NCBI RefSeq assembly: GCF_003049705.1
Contig: NZ_PIRF01000004.1
Span: forward strand, 62,001 to 126,000
Reading direction: 5' to 3'
From: Campylobacter concisus
GTDB lineage: Bacteria > Campylobacterota > Campylobacteria > Campylobacterales > Campylobacteraceae
Length of the DNA: 64,000 nt
Positions within the stretch are counted from its first letter, which is position 1, and each line of letters opens with the position of its first letter. The translations under genes and the position numbers were made by a program. This document shows positions 56,578 to 64,000 of the stretch, in pieces. The notes under the pieces are model-generated. The model did no database searches, had not been told where the DNA came from, and saw only the letters and a list, made by a program, of their open reading frames with translations.

Positions 56578-56689
56578 ACACTTGAAAAGAGCTCGTATTA
56601 TAGACGAAAAGATATGTTTTGTCAATAAATTTTAGCTTAATTTATAAAAAATTGTACAGAGCCCAATAAATTTTTATAAAAGGCTACAA

Positions 56690-57712
56690 CTAGCCTTTTA
56701 TAAATCCACTTGCAATAACCTTATCGCCATCATACATAACACAAAGCTGGCCTTGTGCCACACCAAGTGCATTTTGATTTAGCGTTAGTTTTGCTGTTTT
56801 ATTCTCTTTATCAACCTCAACAAAAGCATCAAGTTTAGGGCTTCTATATCTTATCTTGGTTTCGCACTCAAATTTATCTTTATCTATAAACAAATTTACG
56901 TTTTCAAGCTCGACTACCTTTTGAGCCAAGTCATCTTTTGTTCCTACAACGATCTCGTTTTTATCGGCATTTATCTTTATAACGAAATGTGGCTCATGAG
57001 CACCAAAAACCTCAAAACCACGGCGCTTACCGATAGTATAGTGCATATAACCTTGGTGGCGACCGATTATTTTGCCGTCTTTATCAACTACGTTTCCTGG
57101 CAAATTTGTATTGTAATGCCTATTTAAAACCTCGATATAAGTATCTTCCACAAAGCAAATTTCACTACTTTCTGCCTGCGTAGCAAATTCTTCAAGCACT
57201 TTTACACTTCTTGCAAGCTCTTTTATATCTTTTTTAAATTTATCCCCAAGCGGGAAAATAACATCTTTTAATATCTCTTTTGGCACTTGGGCTAAAAAGT
57301 AGCTTTGATCCTTGCTAGGATCTTTTGCGCATGTGATAAATCCATCAATAACTTGCACATAATGCCCAGTAGCAAGCTTCTCACAGCCATTTGCCTTTGC
57401 AAAATCAAGCAGTGCACCAAGCTTTATAAATTTATTGCACAAAGCACAAGGATTTGGCGTCTTGCCCTCTTTATAGAGCTTCACAAAAGGATCATAGACA
57501 AACTCGTTAAATTTATCCTGCAGATCCAAAATATGCACCTTTATGCCAAGATACTCGCCTACTTTTTTTACTTTTCTGATATTTTCTTCGTGATATCCTG
57601 GCTTTTGATGTAGCATCATATAGCAACCTTGTACTTCATGACCAGCTTCTTGCAGAAATTTAGCCGTCATAGTGCTATCTACACCACCGCTCATTGCGAC
57701 CATTATTTTCAT
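56690..57712 (-). CDS. mnmA: tRNA-specific 2-thiouridylase
   Basis: Thiolates U34 of tRNA-Lys, -Glu and -Gln. The 340-residue protein starts with the PP-loop [11 protein letters not shown], then the catalytic cysteines in [11 protein letters not shown] (first) and SSEICFVED (second), and the C-terminal beta-barrel domain ([27 protein letters not shown]). Length and order are typical. It is a single gene left of the LOG gene. Confidence 0.95.
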   Translation of the reverse strand: MKIMVAMSGGVDSTMTAKFLQEAGHEVQGCYMMLHQKPGYHEENIRKVKKVGEYLGIKVHILDLQDKFNEFVYDPFVKLYKEGKTPNPCALCNKFIKLGALLDFAKANGCEKLATGHYVQVIDGFITCAKDPSKDQSYFLAQVPKEILKDVIFPLGDKFKKDIKELARSVKVLEEFATQAESSEICFVEDTYIEVLNRHYNTNLPGNVVDKDGKIIGRHQGYMHYTIGKRRGFEVFGAHEPHFVIKINADKNEIVVGTKDDLAQKVVELENVNLFIDKDKFECETKIRYRSPKLDAFVEVDKENKTAKLTLNQNALGVAQGQLCVMYDGDKVIASGFIKG

Positions 57713-57760
57713 ATTTTTTACCTCTTTGAAATTTAAAAGGGGATATTTTATATCTTATTT

Positions 57761-58354
57761 TTAAATAGCCAAAATTTCATCTACAATAAGCTCTAAATCA
57801 TCGGTGATTTTGTATAAATTTATATCTTCTTTTTTTATTGTTTTTTGGCTAACTAGCGTATTTTTTATAAATTCATCAAGCCCTTGCCAAAACTCGCTCC
57901 CAAAAAGAAAAATTTTTACTTTTTTACTACCAACTTGAGCAAGTACTAAAATTTCAAAAAGTTCATCAAGGGTGCCAAAGCCACCCGGAAAGACGACAAA
58001 TGCGACTGAACGATCGGTAAGTGCAAATTTTCTTGGGCTTAAATTTGAAAAGAGGTATTTTGCCGTAACGTAAGGGTTTGTATTTTGTTCAAACGGAAGC
58101 CTCACATTTAGGGCTATGCTTGGCGATTTTGCACTATCAAACGCGCCCTTGTTTGCGGCTCTCATTATGCCGTCTCCGCCACCAGTTAAGATGGCATATC
58201 CTAGCTCGTTTAGCTTATAAGCTAGTTCATAAGCCTTTTTGCAGTAAAAATTATCTTCCTCAAATCTAGCCGAGCCAAAGAAGGTAACATTTTTATTTTT
58301 ATATTTTAAGACGTTTGGAAAATTTAAAAGATCGCTAACTAATTCATTATTCAT
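57761..58354 (-). CDS. LOG family protein (nucleotide 5'-monophosphate phosphoribohydrolase type)
   Basis: A 197-residue Rossmann-like protein with the LOG signature PGGFGTLDELFE and GGGDGIMRAANKGA; the first was long misnamed a lysine decarboxylase motif. LOG proteins hydrolyse cytokinin-like nucleotides or related nucleoside monophosphates. The ATG overlaps the fliY stop by one base, so it is co-transcribed with the flagellar genes. Confidence 0.88.
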   Translation of the reverse strand: MNNELVSDLLNFPNVLKYKNKNVTFFGSARFEEDNFYCKKAYELAYKLNELGYAILTGGGDGIMRAANKGAFDSAKSPSIALNVRLPFEQNTNPYVTAKYLFSNLSPRKFALTDRSVAFVVFPGGFGTLDELFEILVLAQVGSKKVKIFLFGSEFWQGLDEFIKNTLVSQKTIKKEDINLYKITDDLELIVDEILAI

Positions 58355-59202
58355 TATTTTAACTGTTGAAGCCTCTCGCGTTTTGAGCCTATCTGAGTGA
58401 TCTGGATGCCAAAGTTTCCATCGATTATTACAACTTCACCAAGAGCTATTACCTTATCGCCGATCAAAATTTCTAGTGGATCATTTGCTAATTGATTTAA
58501 CTCGATAACTGAGCCAATATCCATGGTAAGCACATCTTTTAAAAGCATTCTTTTTGAGCCGATACGAACACGAATAGGCAGCCTAACATCCATTATAAGC
58601 CCGATATTTCTCATCTCTTCAGCGCTAAAGTCACCCTTAGCTACGTGAGGAGCGCTCGCTGGTGCAGCTGGTGCTTCGGTCTTTGTTGGCTCAAAAAATT
58701 TCATCAACGAATGATCGCAAGCAAAACCGATATGCTCACTTAGATCTTCGATTTTGACATTAAATAAAAATAACTTTTCATAAACACTAAAATCAAGCGA
58801 AGAATTTTCATCTAAAAAATTTACATTTATTACTTCAAAATTTATCTTTGGCATGCCCTTTTGAGCACCCAAAGATGTACTAAAAGCACTAAAAAGATTT
58901 GAAAATATCTCTTTTGCGGCGTCAAGCTCATCACTGCCTAAATTTTCATTCTTTGAAATTTCCTCTTCACCCATCATCCATTCGCTAATGGCACTTATTA
59001 AAACTGGAGTACATACTATCTCTGTTTTAGCATTGATATCGCCACTTAAAGAGATATTAGCCATCACTACCGGCGGTTTTATGCCATTTTGCGTTGGTGC
59101 ATCAAATTCATTTCTTTCACCAACCTCAGGAGCTCTGCCCGTAAGTCCTTCGATAGTAGCTTTTAATTCGTTAGAAAATATATTAAAAAAATCATTCATC
59201 AT
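58354..59202 (-). CDS. fliY: flagellar motor switch phosphatase FliY
   Basis: C-ring protein related to FliN/FliM. From ATG 59202 it has 282 residues: an N-terminal CheC-like part (SISEWMMGEEEISKNENLGSDELDAAKEIFSNLFSAF), an Ala/Pro linker (about 195-205) and the C-terminal SpoA domain (IMDVRLPIRVRIGSKRMLLKDVLTMDIGSVIELNQ). The frame extends 15 codons further into fliM, but the start at the ATGATG overlapping the fliM stop is more plausible. Confidence 0.92.
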   Translation of the reverse strand: MMNDFFNIFSNELKATIEGLTGRAPEVGERNEFDAPTQNGIKPPVVMANISLSGDINAKTEIVCTPVLISAISEWMMGEEEISKNENLGSDELDAAKEIFSNLFSAFSTSLGAQKGMPKINFEVINVNFLDENSSLDFSVYEKLFLFNVKIEDLSEHIGFACDHSLMKFFEPTKTEAPAAPASAPHVAKGDFSAEEMRNIGLIMDVRLPIRVRIGSKRMLLKDVLTMDIGSVIELNQLANDPLEILIGDKVIALGEVVIIDGNFGIQITQIGSKRERLQQLK

Positions 59203-60295
59203 CTTCGTCGTCCTCTTCTTCTTCCATTTTGCGCTCATTAGCTTCATACGCCATTAGCTTTGCTTTTCGCTCTTCTTCGTATTTTTCTAAGATATTTTTG
59301 ATCTCATCTTTATCAGAGCGTATTAACTGCTCAATCCTTATAGATTTTCTAAATCTATGAAGCCCAACTTCGGCCAAGAAAACTTCTTTTTTATCGATAC
59401 AAACGATCGCCTTATCATCAGCTCCTCTATCAAGCCTTAAAATATCGCCTTCTTTTAAATTTAAAAACTCATTTACGCTAATGATCGACTTGCCAAGTAT
59501 GGCTTCATATAAAATTTCTGCTCGTCCAATAAGTGTTTTTAGCTCTTTATTTCTACTTTTTTTTGCACTGGTTTCACCAAGCATAATATCTCTGTTTGCA
59601 AGGCGTGAGAGTATCGGTTCAAGATAGATGACTGGATAGCATAAATTTATCATACCGCTTGATCCGCCAACTATGATCTCCATAACGACCATGATGACGA
59701 TCTCATTTTGAGAGACGATCTGTACGACATTTGGACTGCTCTCTTTAGCTTCCACATTTGGATACATATCAGTTATCATCGACCAGCTCTCTTTAAGACG
59801 CTGCATGATCATTCTAAGCACCGCATCAAGTAAATTTACTTCAATGTCGGTTAGTTCTCTATTTGCCTCAAAATTTTCACCAGTTCCGCCAAGCAAACGA
59901 TCTATCATCGGAAAGGCAATACTTGGATTTATCTCCAAAACACAGTTTCCATCAAGCGGTTTTATAGAAAAGACGTTGAAACTAGTTGGACTTGGTAAAC
60001 TCATCAAAAACTCGCCATAAGTCATTTGATCAACACTGTGAAGTCTGATCTCGACGATACTTCTCATAACACTAGAAATTTGACTAGCCAAATTTCTGGC
60101 AAGCTTATCATGGATGCCTTTTATCGCACGAAGTTGCTCTTTACTAACGCGGTTTGGACGCTTAAAATCATAAATAATAATCTGCTTTTGTTCGCCCTGC
60201 GATCTCTCTTCAACCTCGATATTACTTGTATCGCCGTCTTCATCAACAACTTCAAGTAGCGCGTCTATCTCTTCTTGACTTAAAATATCAGCCAT
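59192..60295 (-). CDS. fliM: flagellar motor switch protein FliM
   Basis: Receives CheY-P and sets rotation direction. The 367-residue protein has the N-terminal CheY-binding peptide LSQEEIDALL, the middle domain with LPSPTSFNVFSIKPLDG and GGTGENFEANRELTDIE, and the C-terminal SpoA domain. The end is unusually acidic (EEEDDEDDE). It begins with an ATG overlapping the fliA stop by one base. Confidence 0.96.
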   Translation of the reverse strand: MADILSQEEIDALLEVVDEDGDTSNIEVEERSQGEQKQIIIYDFKRPNRVSKEQLRAIKGIHDKLARNLASQISSVMRSIVEIRLHSVDQMTYGEFLMSLPSPTSFNVFSIKPLDGNCVLEINPSIAFPMIDRLLGGTGENFEANRELTDIEVNLLDAVLRMIMQRLKESWSMITDMYPNVEAKESSPNVVQIVSQNEIVIMVVMEIIVGGSSGMINLCYPVIYLEPILSRLANRDIMLGETSAKKSRNKELKTLIGRAEILYEAILGKSIISVNEFLNLKEGDILRLDRGADDKAIVCIDKKEVFLAEVGLHRFRKSIRIEQLIRSDKDEIKNILEKYEEERKAKLMAYEANERKMEEEEDDEDDE

Positions 60296-60999
60296 TAAAC
60301 CCCCAAGCTACGCCTGATACGATCAAGCAAACGTTTATGAATTTGTGAAATTCTACTCTCGCTGATATTCATGATCTGGCTTATCTCTTTTAAATTTAGC
60401 TCTTCATAATAATAAAGCTGAACCAACATCTGATCTCTTTCGTCAAAATCTTTTAAAGCTTCTTCTATTTTTAAAATGAGATCCTCTCTCTCAATGCTTT
60501 TCTCGACATCATTTTGACCAATTAGCTCCATTTGCTCGTCTATTGGCAAAATAGTGATAATACCGCTAATGCCTCTTGCCTCTCTTATCTTCTCAATATC
60601 TTCATTAAGCTTTTCGGCCAAATACTCATCGCTTGGCTCTTCTTCAAATTCATTAAAATAGTTATCTATCTCGCTATTTATGCTCTTTACTAGCTTTCTA
60701 TCGCTTCTGCTAACAACATCAAGCGTCCTTAGATAATCAAGCATAGAGCCATAAATTCTCTTTTTGCCATAACCCCAAAAAGAGTCATTTTGCTCCTTGT
60801 CATACTTCCTGCTAAGTTTTATCATCTCTTCGACGCCAATGCTTATTAGGTCATTTGTATCTATGCTTGATGGCAACCTCTCTTTAAGCCTAAACGCCAT
60901 TGCACGCAGTGCTGGCATATATTTTAAGACGATTTCGTCTTGTTCTTTTTTTATCGTGTTTTTATAAGCGTTAAGCTGCTTTTGCTTTAACTCGTGCAT
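60295..60999 (-). CDS. fliA: flagellar sigma factor sigma-28
   Basis: Directs late flagellar genes. With ATG 60999 the product has 234 residues: region 2 (LKYMPALRAMAFRLKERLP...DLISIGVEEMIKLSRKYD...FWGYGKKRIYGSMLDYLR), region 3, and the region 4 helix-turn-helix (LNLKEISQIMNISESRISQIHKRLLDRIRR). A TTG six codons upstream is possible. The gene overlaps the small membrane-protein gene by 29 nt. Confidence 0.95.
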   Translation of the reverse strand: MHELKQKQLNAYKNTIKKEQDEIVLKYMPALRAMAFRLKERLPSSIDTNDLISIGVEEMIKLSRKYDKEQNDSFWGYGKKRIYGSMLDYLRTLDVVSRSDRKLVKSINSEIDNYFNEFEEEPSDEYLAEKLNEDIEKIREARGISGIITILPIDEQMELIGQNDVEKSIEREDLILKIEEALKDFDERDQMLVQLYYYEELNLKEISQIMNISESRISQIHKRLLDRIRRSLGV

Positions 61000-61315
61000 T
61001 TCGTTTACCAGAATCAAAATTTTCAGTAGTCATTTTTACCATAATATTTTCCATACGCTTTTCTCTAGTATTTAGCTCAGAGATGAGATAGTCTGCGATC
61101 TCTTCGTGTTTTTGTTTATCAAAAATTTTAGTTAAAGCTCTTTTCACATCGATGTAGTTCATGATAACAATGTGAATTATAAGATAAAAAAACAAAGTAA
61201 TAACTAGTGTATAAACAAGCATTTCGATAGGCTCACTCACCTTTAGCAAGGTAAAAACTATACCTACAAAAAAACCACAAACCGTAAAAAATGCTATAAA
61301 ATTTTCTGCACGCAA
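60971..61315 (-). CDS. small membrane protein of the flagellar cluster
   Basis: A 114-residue protein with two N-terminal helices (FIAFFTVCGFFVGIVFTLL and MLVYTLVITLFFYLIIHIVIM) and a basic, helical C-terminal tail. Start TTG 61315 with GGAG at a proper distance. A homologue lies between fliA and flhG in C. jejuni. The role is unknown; it may affect FliA or flagellar placement. It overlaps fliA at its end. Confidence 0.82.
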   Translation of the reverse strand: MRAENFIAFFTVCGFFVGIVFTLLKVSEPIEMLVYTLVITLFFYLIIHIVIMNYIDVKRALTKIFDKQKHEEIADYLISELNTREKRMENIMVKMTTENFDSGKRNARVKAKAA

Positions 61316-61328
61316 AGCTCAATCTCCA

Positions 61329-62195
61329 TTAAAATTGTTCTATCAAACGCTTAAAGAAGCCCCCAAAGCTCCTGCTTTGCTCATCGTCAAGCACTTTTCG
61401 TTCCAACCTATAAAGTAAATTCGAAGCTATCTGTTTTATCTGAGCACTAGGCTCAGCATAAGCAGCGTCGTCTGTAAAAAGCGTTCGTTGTTTTATGCTT
61501 CTTGAAACATTCTTATCAGAAGCCACAAATCCTATAAGCTCTAAATTTAAGCTAGGCCCGATATTTGCATTAGCAACGCGTTTGATATTTTCATAAATTC
61601 TAGTCGCTTCTGCCTCATTTTTTACCATATTTAAAAGCAAAAGCTCACTATTTTTAAACCTTGAAACGATCTTTATGACAGCGTACGCATCGGTTATCGC
61701 CGCAGGATCAGGCACGGTCACCACTACAACCTCATCAGCCGCTTCTAAAAACAGCTGCGTACTACCGCCTATGCCAGCTCCGGTGTCAATGATCAAAAAA
61801 TCAAGCTCATCAAGCTCGCTCGCCTCATCCAAAAACCTCTCAAATAAAAATTGATTGTTAAATTTTAAAATTTCATCGCCGCTCTCGCCAGGAATGAGGA
61901 TCAAATTTTTATTTATAGGTATCAAGATATCTTTTAGGCTGCACTCACCTTTTAGCACGTGAAGTAAATTTTTACCCATTTTTACATTTAGGATGACATC
62001 AAGGTTTGCAAGACCGATATCAGCGTCAAAAAGCCCTACTTTGTAGCCATTTTTTGATAAAACATTTGCTAAATTTGCGCTTATCGTACTCTTACCAACA
62101 CCACCCTTACCGCTAGTTATCGCAATAAAATGTGTGTTTTTGCTTTTGCTTTGAGACTGGACTAAATTTTGTAGTTTTTGTGCTTGATTATTCAT
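61329..62195 (-). CDS. flhG: flagellar number regulator FlhG (MinD-like ATPase)
   Basis: ParA/MinD-type ATPase that limits flagella number with FlhF. From ATG 62195 (8-nt overlap with flhF) it has 288 residues beginning MNNQAQKLQNLVQ. Walker A SGKGGVGKST, switch DADIGLANLDV and IDTGAGIGG are clear. A TTG-type start 10 codons upstream is less likely. Confidence 0.94.
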   Translation of the reverse strand: MNNQAQKLQNLVQSQSKSKNTHFIAITSGKGGVGKSTISANLANVLSKNGYKVGLFDADIGLANLDVILNVKMGKNLLHVLKGECSLKDILIPINKNLILIPGESGDEILKFNNQFLFERFLDEASELDELDFLIIDTGAGIGGSTQLFLEAADEVVVVTVPDPAAITDAYAVIKIVSRFKNSELLLLNMVKNEAEATRIYENIKRVANANIGPSLNLELIGFVASDKNVSRSIKQRTLFTDDAAYAEPSAQIKQIASNLLYRLERKVLDDEQSRSFGGFFKRLIEQF

Positions 62196-63555
62196 CGCTA
62201 GCCTTTTGCTTTGTAAAGCCGTCAAACACGCACTCTACTAAAAATTCACTCTTTGCCTCCACAAGATCATCAGGCACCTCTTGACCCACGCTAAAGTAGC
62301 TAACTGGCGTGTTTGTCTCATATATCAGCGAAAAGACATTGCCAAAAATTTTTGTCTCATCAAATTTGGTGATTATAAGTGTGTCGATGTCTAAAAACGA
62401 AAATCCATTATAAATTTCTATTAGATCTTCAACCTTTGAGCCAGCCGAAAGGACTAAATTTACATCAATCTTTGCGCCGCTATGCTTTAAAAATTTATCA
62501 AGCCTTTCGAGCTTTTCTTTGTCATACTGCGAATTTCCAGTCGTATCAATAAGTATCACATCACAATAATTAAGCTGTTTGATAGCATTTTGAAAGTCAT
62601 CTATCTCGATAACATCTAGAATAGGCAGCTTCATCATTTTAGCGTATTGAAATAACTGCTCAACCGCTCCGATACGGTACGTATCAAGCGTGATGATGCC
62701 TGTCTTATAGCGCTTTTCATTGCCGTAAGCAAAACGAGCAGCTAGCTTTGCAAGAGTCGTCGTCTTACCAACTCCAGTTGGACCAACTAGCATCATGATA
62801 CGTTGTTTTTTATCGTTTGGCTCTTTTCTGCAAGGTAGCATATTGCGTAAAAGTGAGTAGAAATATCTCTTTACAGCAGCTGGATTGTTCTTCATCGAAA
62901 CTGGCAAATTTTCAAGCGTCGTCTGCATGATAGCCTCTAAATGCTCATCTTTCATGCCGCTTTGTTTTGCGAGTTTATAGATGCTGGCAAACTCTGGTGG
63001 GATCGAAAGATTATTGCGATTTGGGGCTTTTTCATCCCAGATCATGTCAGTTATGAGCCCTATTTTTTCGCTTAGCACGCTTACTTGCTTTACCACATCG
63101 TCTATTTTTTTATTCATGCCATTTGGTATGCTTGACTCTTTATCTTTGACGTCATCGATATTTACATTTGCGATCGTGCTTATCTCTTTTGCAGCAGCTG
63201 AGATATTTAAAAGCACGCTCTCGTTTGGATCGTAAGGCTCGGGTGATGCTGTCTTTGCCTCAAATTTAGCCGGTTCTTCTTTTATCTCAAATTTTGGCTT
63301 AGCAGGTTCATAGTTTTTATTAAATTTAGAGTAGGCATTTTCATAATTTATGGCTTTTGTATTTGGTTTTAGGGGTTGCTTCACGTCGTCCTCTTCGACG
63401 CTTACTAAAATTTCATAAAGCGGTTTTTTATTTATCGTTTTGGCTTGAATCTGTTTTGTAGTAACTAGTATGGCCTTTTCGCCGCACGTTTCTTGAGCCT
63501 TTTTCAAAGCCTCGATGGTGCTCTCTCCTGTAAAAGTATGAAATTTTGTAGCCAT
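62188..63555 (-). CDS. flhF: flagellar biosynthesis GTPase FlhF
   Basis: SRP-family GTPase that places polar flagella. The 455-residue protein has the N-terminal B domain (MATKFHTFTGESTIEALKKA), a variable linker, the N domain, and the G domain: LVGPTGVGKTTTLAKLAARFA, DTYRIGAVEQL, IDTTGNSQYD and TKFDETK. In Campylobacter it is needed for sigma-54 flagellar gene expression. Confidence 0.96.
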   Translation of the reverse strand: MATKFHTFTGESTIEALKKAQETCGEKAILVTTKQIQAKTINKKPLYEILVSVEEDDVKQPLKPNTKAINYENAYSKFNKNYEPAKPKFEIKEEPAKFEAKTASPEPYDPNESVLLNISAAAKEISTIANVNIDDVKDKESSIPNGMNKKIDDVVKQVSVLSEKIGLITDMIWDEKAPNRNNLSIPPEFASIYKLAKQSGMKDEHLEAIMQTTLENLPVSMKNNPAAVKRYFYSLLRNMLPCRKEPNDKKQRIMMLVGPTGVGKTTTLAKLAARFAYGNEKRYKTGIITLDTYRIGAVEQLFQYAKMMKLPILDVIEIDDFQNAIKQLNYCDVILIDTTGNSQYDKEKLERLDKFLKHSGAKIDVNLVLSAGSKVEDLIEIYNGFSFLDIDTLIITKFDETKIFGNVFSLIYETNTPVSYFSVGQEVPDDLVEAKSEFLVECVFDGFTKQKASDE

Positions 63556-63565
63556 TTATATCCTT

Positions 63566-64000
63566 TTAACCTCTCATAAGCCCTAGTGGCACGATCACGC
63601 TAAGCCTCTTACCAGCCCCTGGGTGCGGAACGATAATGTGCGGCGTCTTATAGACTTTTTTACTAAAATACAAAATATCCAGATCAAGCGTACGTGGCGC
63701 ATTTTTAAATGTTCTGACACGCTTAAATTTACTCTCATAGTGCCCCAAAATTTTTAGAGTTTCTCTAGGGCTCATAGATGTTTGTAAATTTATAACAGCG
63801 TTACTAAAATCATCCTGCGCTTCGTAGCCAAACGCCGCATTTATAAGGATCGGCGAGACTTCAACCACGTGAAACCGCCTATCTTCACTAATCGCTCTTA
63901 TAAATTTATCAAACCTCTTTGCGCTATCGCCGATGTTGCCACCCATGCCAACTAGCGCCTCATACTTAAATTCATCTCTTTTATGAAAAAAACTAGGGCA
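63566..64000 (-). CDS. folK: 7,8-dihydro-6-hydroxymethylpterin pyrophosphokinase (5' end cut by window)
   Basis: Folate synthesis: transfers pyrophosphate from ATP to the pterin. The frame is open to the right edge (upstream codons read DEFKYEALVGMGGNIGD), so the start is outside the window; the GNIGD turn lies near residue 25 of what is visible. The signature FKNAPRTLDLDILYF and the C-terminal IIVPHPGAGKRLSVIVPL confirm the family. It precedes flhF by 10 nt, the usual order in the genus. Confidence 0.93.
   Translation of the reverse strand, partial: CPSFFHKRDEFKYEALVGMGGNIGDSAKRFDKFIRAISEDRRFHVVEVSPILINAAFGYEAQDDFSNAVINLQTSMSPRETLKILGHYESKFKRVRTFKNAPRTLDLDILYFSKKVYKTPHIIVPHPGAGKRLSVIVPLGLMRG

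Overview
The window looks like a chromosome segment of a low-G+C Campylobacter, most like the C. concisus group. Gene order in the flanks follows the C. jejuni pattern in several blocks: apt-dedA-pepA-ychF; gltX-yggT-slt and mobB-fbp-metS; pbp2-engB-lptA-lptC-kdsC-(hisB)-rlpA-mltD-tatD-cbrR-recN-nadK; aspS-adk-ppa; and mnmA, fliY-fliM-fliA-flhG-flhF-folK. AAATTT-rich spacers and an epsilon-type hydroxylamine oxidoreductase also fit. The species call is inference.

Layout. 1-6.1 kb: purine salvage, DedA, aminopeptidase, YchF, phosphatidylserine decarboxylase and a metallophosphoesterase. 6.3-9.1 kb: an octaheme epsilon-Hao with its NapC/NirT-type tetraheme partner and a Crp/Fnr regulator. 9.2-19.2 kb: MscL, GltX, lytic transglycosylase, MobB, Fbp, MetS, YbeY, QueC. 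19.3-31 kb: a leftward run for cell wall, LPS transport, Kdo synthesis, HisB, transglycosylases, TatD, a REC-REC-GGDEF regulator, RecN and NAD kinase. 31-35.3 kb: AspS, Adk, two small exported proteins, Ppa and a CAU-anticodon tRNA. 35.4-56.5 kb, between this tRNA and tRNA-Asn: an accessory island. 56.7-64 kb: MnmA, LOG protein and a flagellar regulation and switch cluster ending in a cut folK.

The island holds a 5'-truncated hsdR with a YgjP-like metallopeptidase, then a visibly G+C-richer formate/tungstate locus: fdhD, a ModE-like regulator, a class V aminotransferase, the tup tungstate transporter, a TorD-type chaperone, a small Tat peptide, fdhA and fdhB, and a convergent cytoplasmic FdhF-like enzyme. 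Both formate dehydrogenase catalytic subunits are selenoproteins. Each has an in-frame TGA at the active site followed by a SECIS-like hairpin whose GGT loop starts exactly 18 nt after the TGA. An AT-rich, frameshifted PD-(D/E)xK nuclease-like gene is inserted in the locus, and a MobV relaxase broken by one TAG plus an AlpA-like gene lie beside tRNA-Asn.

The most notable find is a palindrome, TATGC-N7-GCATA, upstream of fdhD-modE, the fdhAB operon and fdhF (the fdhD and fdhF sites are identical 17-mers). A one-mismatch copy covers the tupA -10 box in the divergent tup promoter. This suggests one Mo/W-responsive regulon, probably run by the ModE-like protein encoded in the locus.
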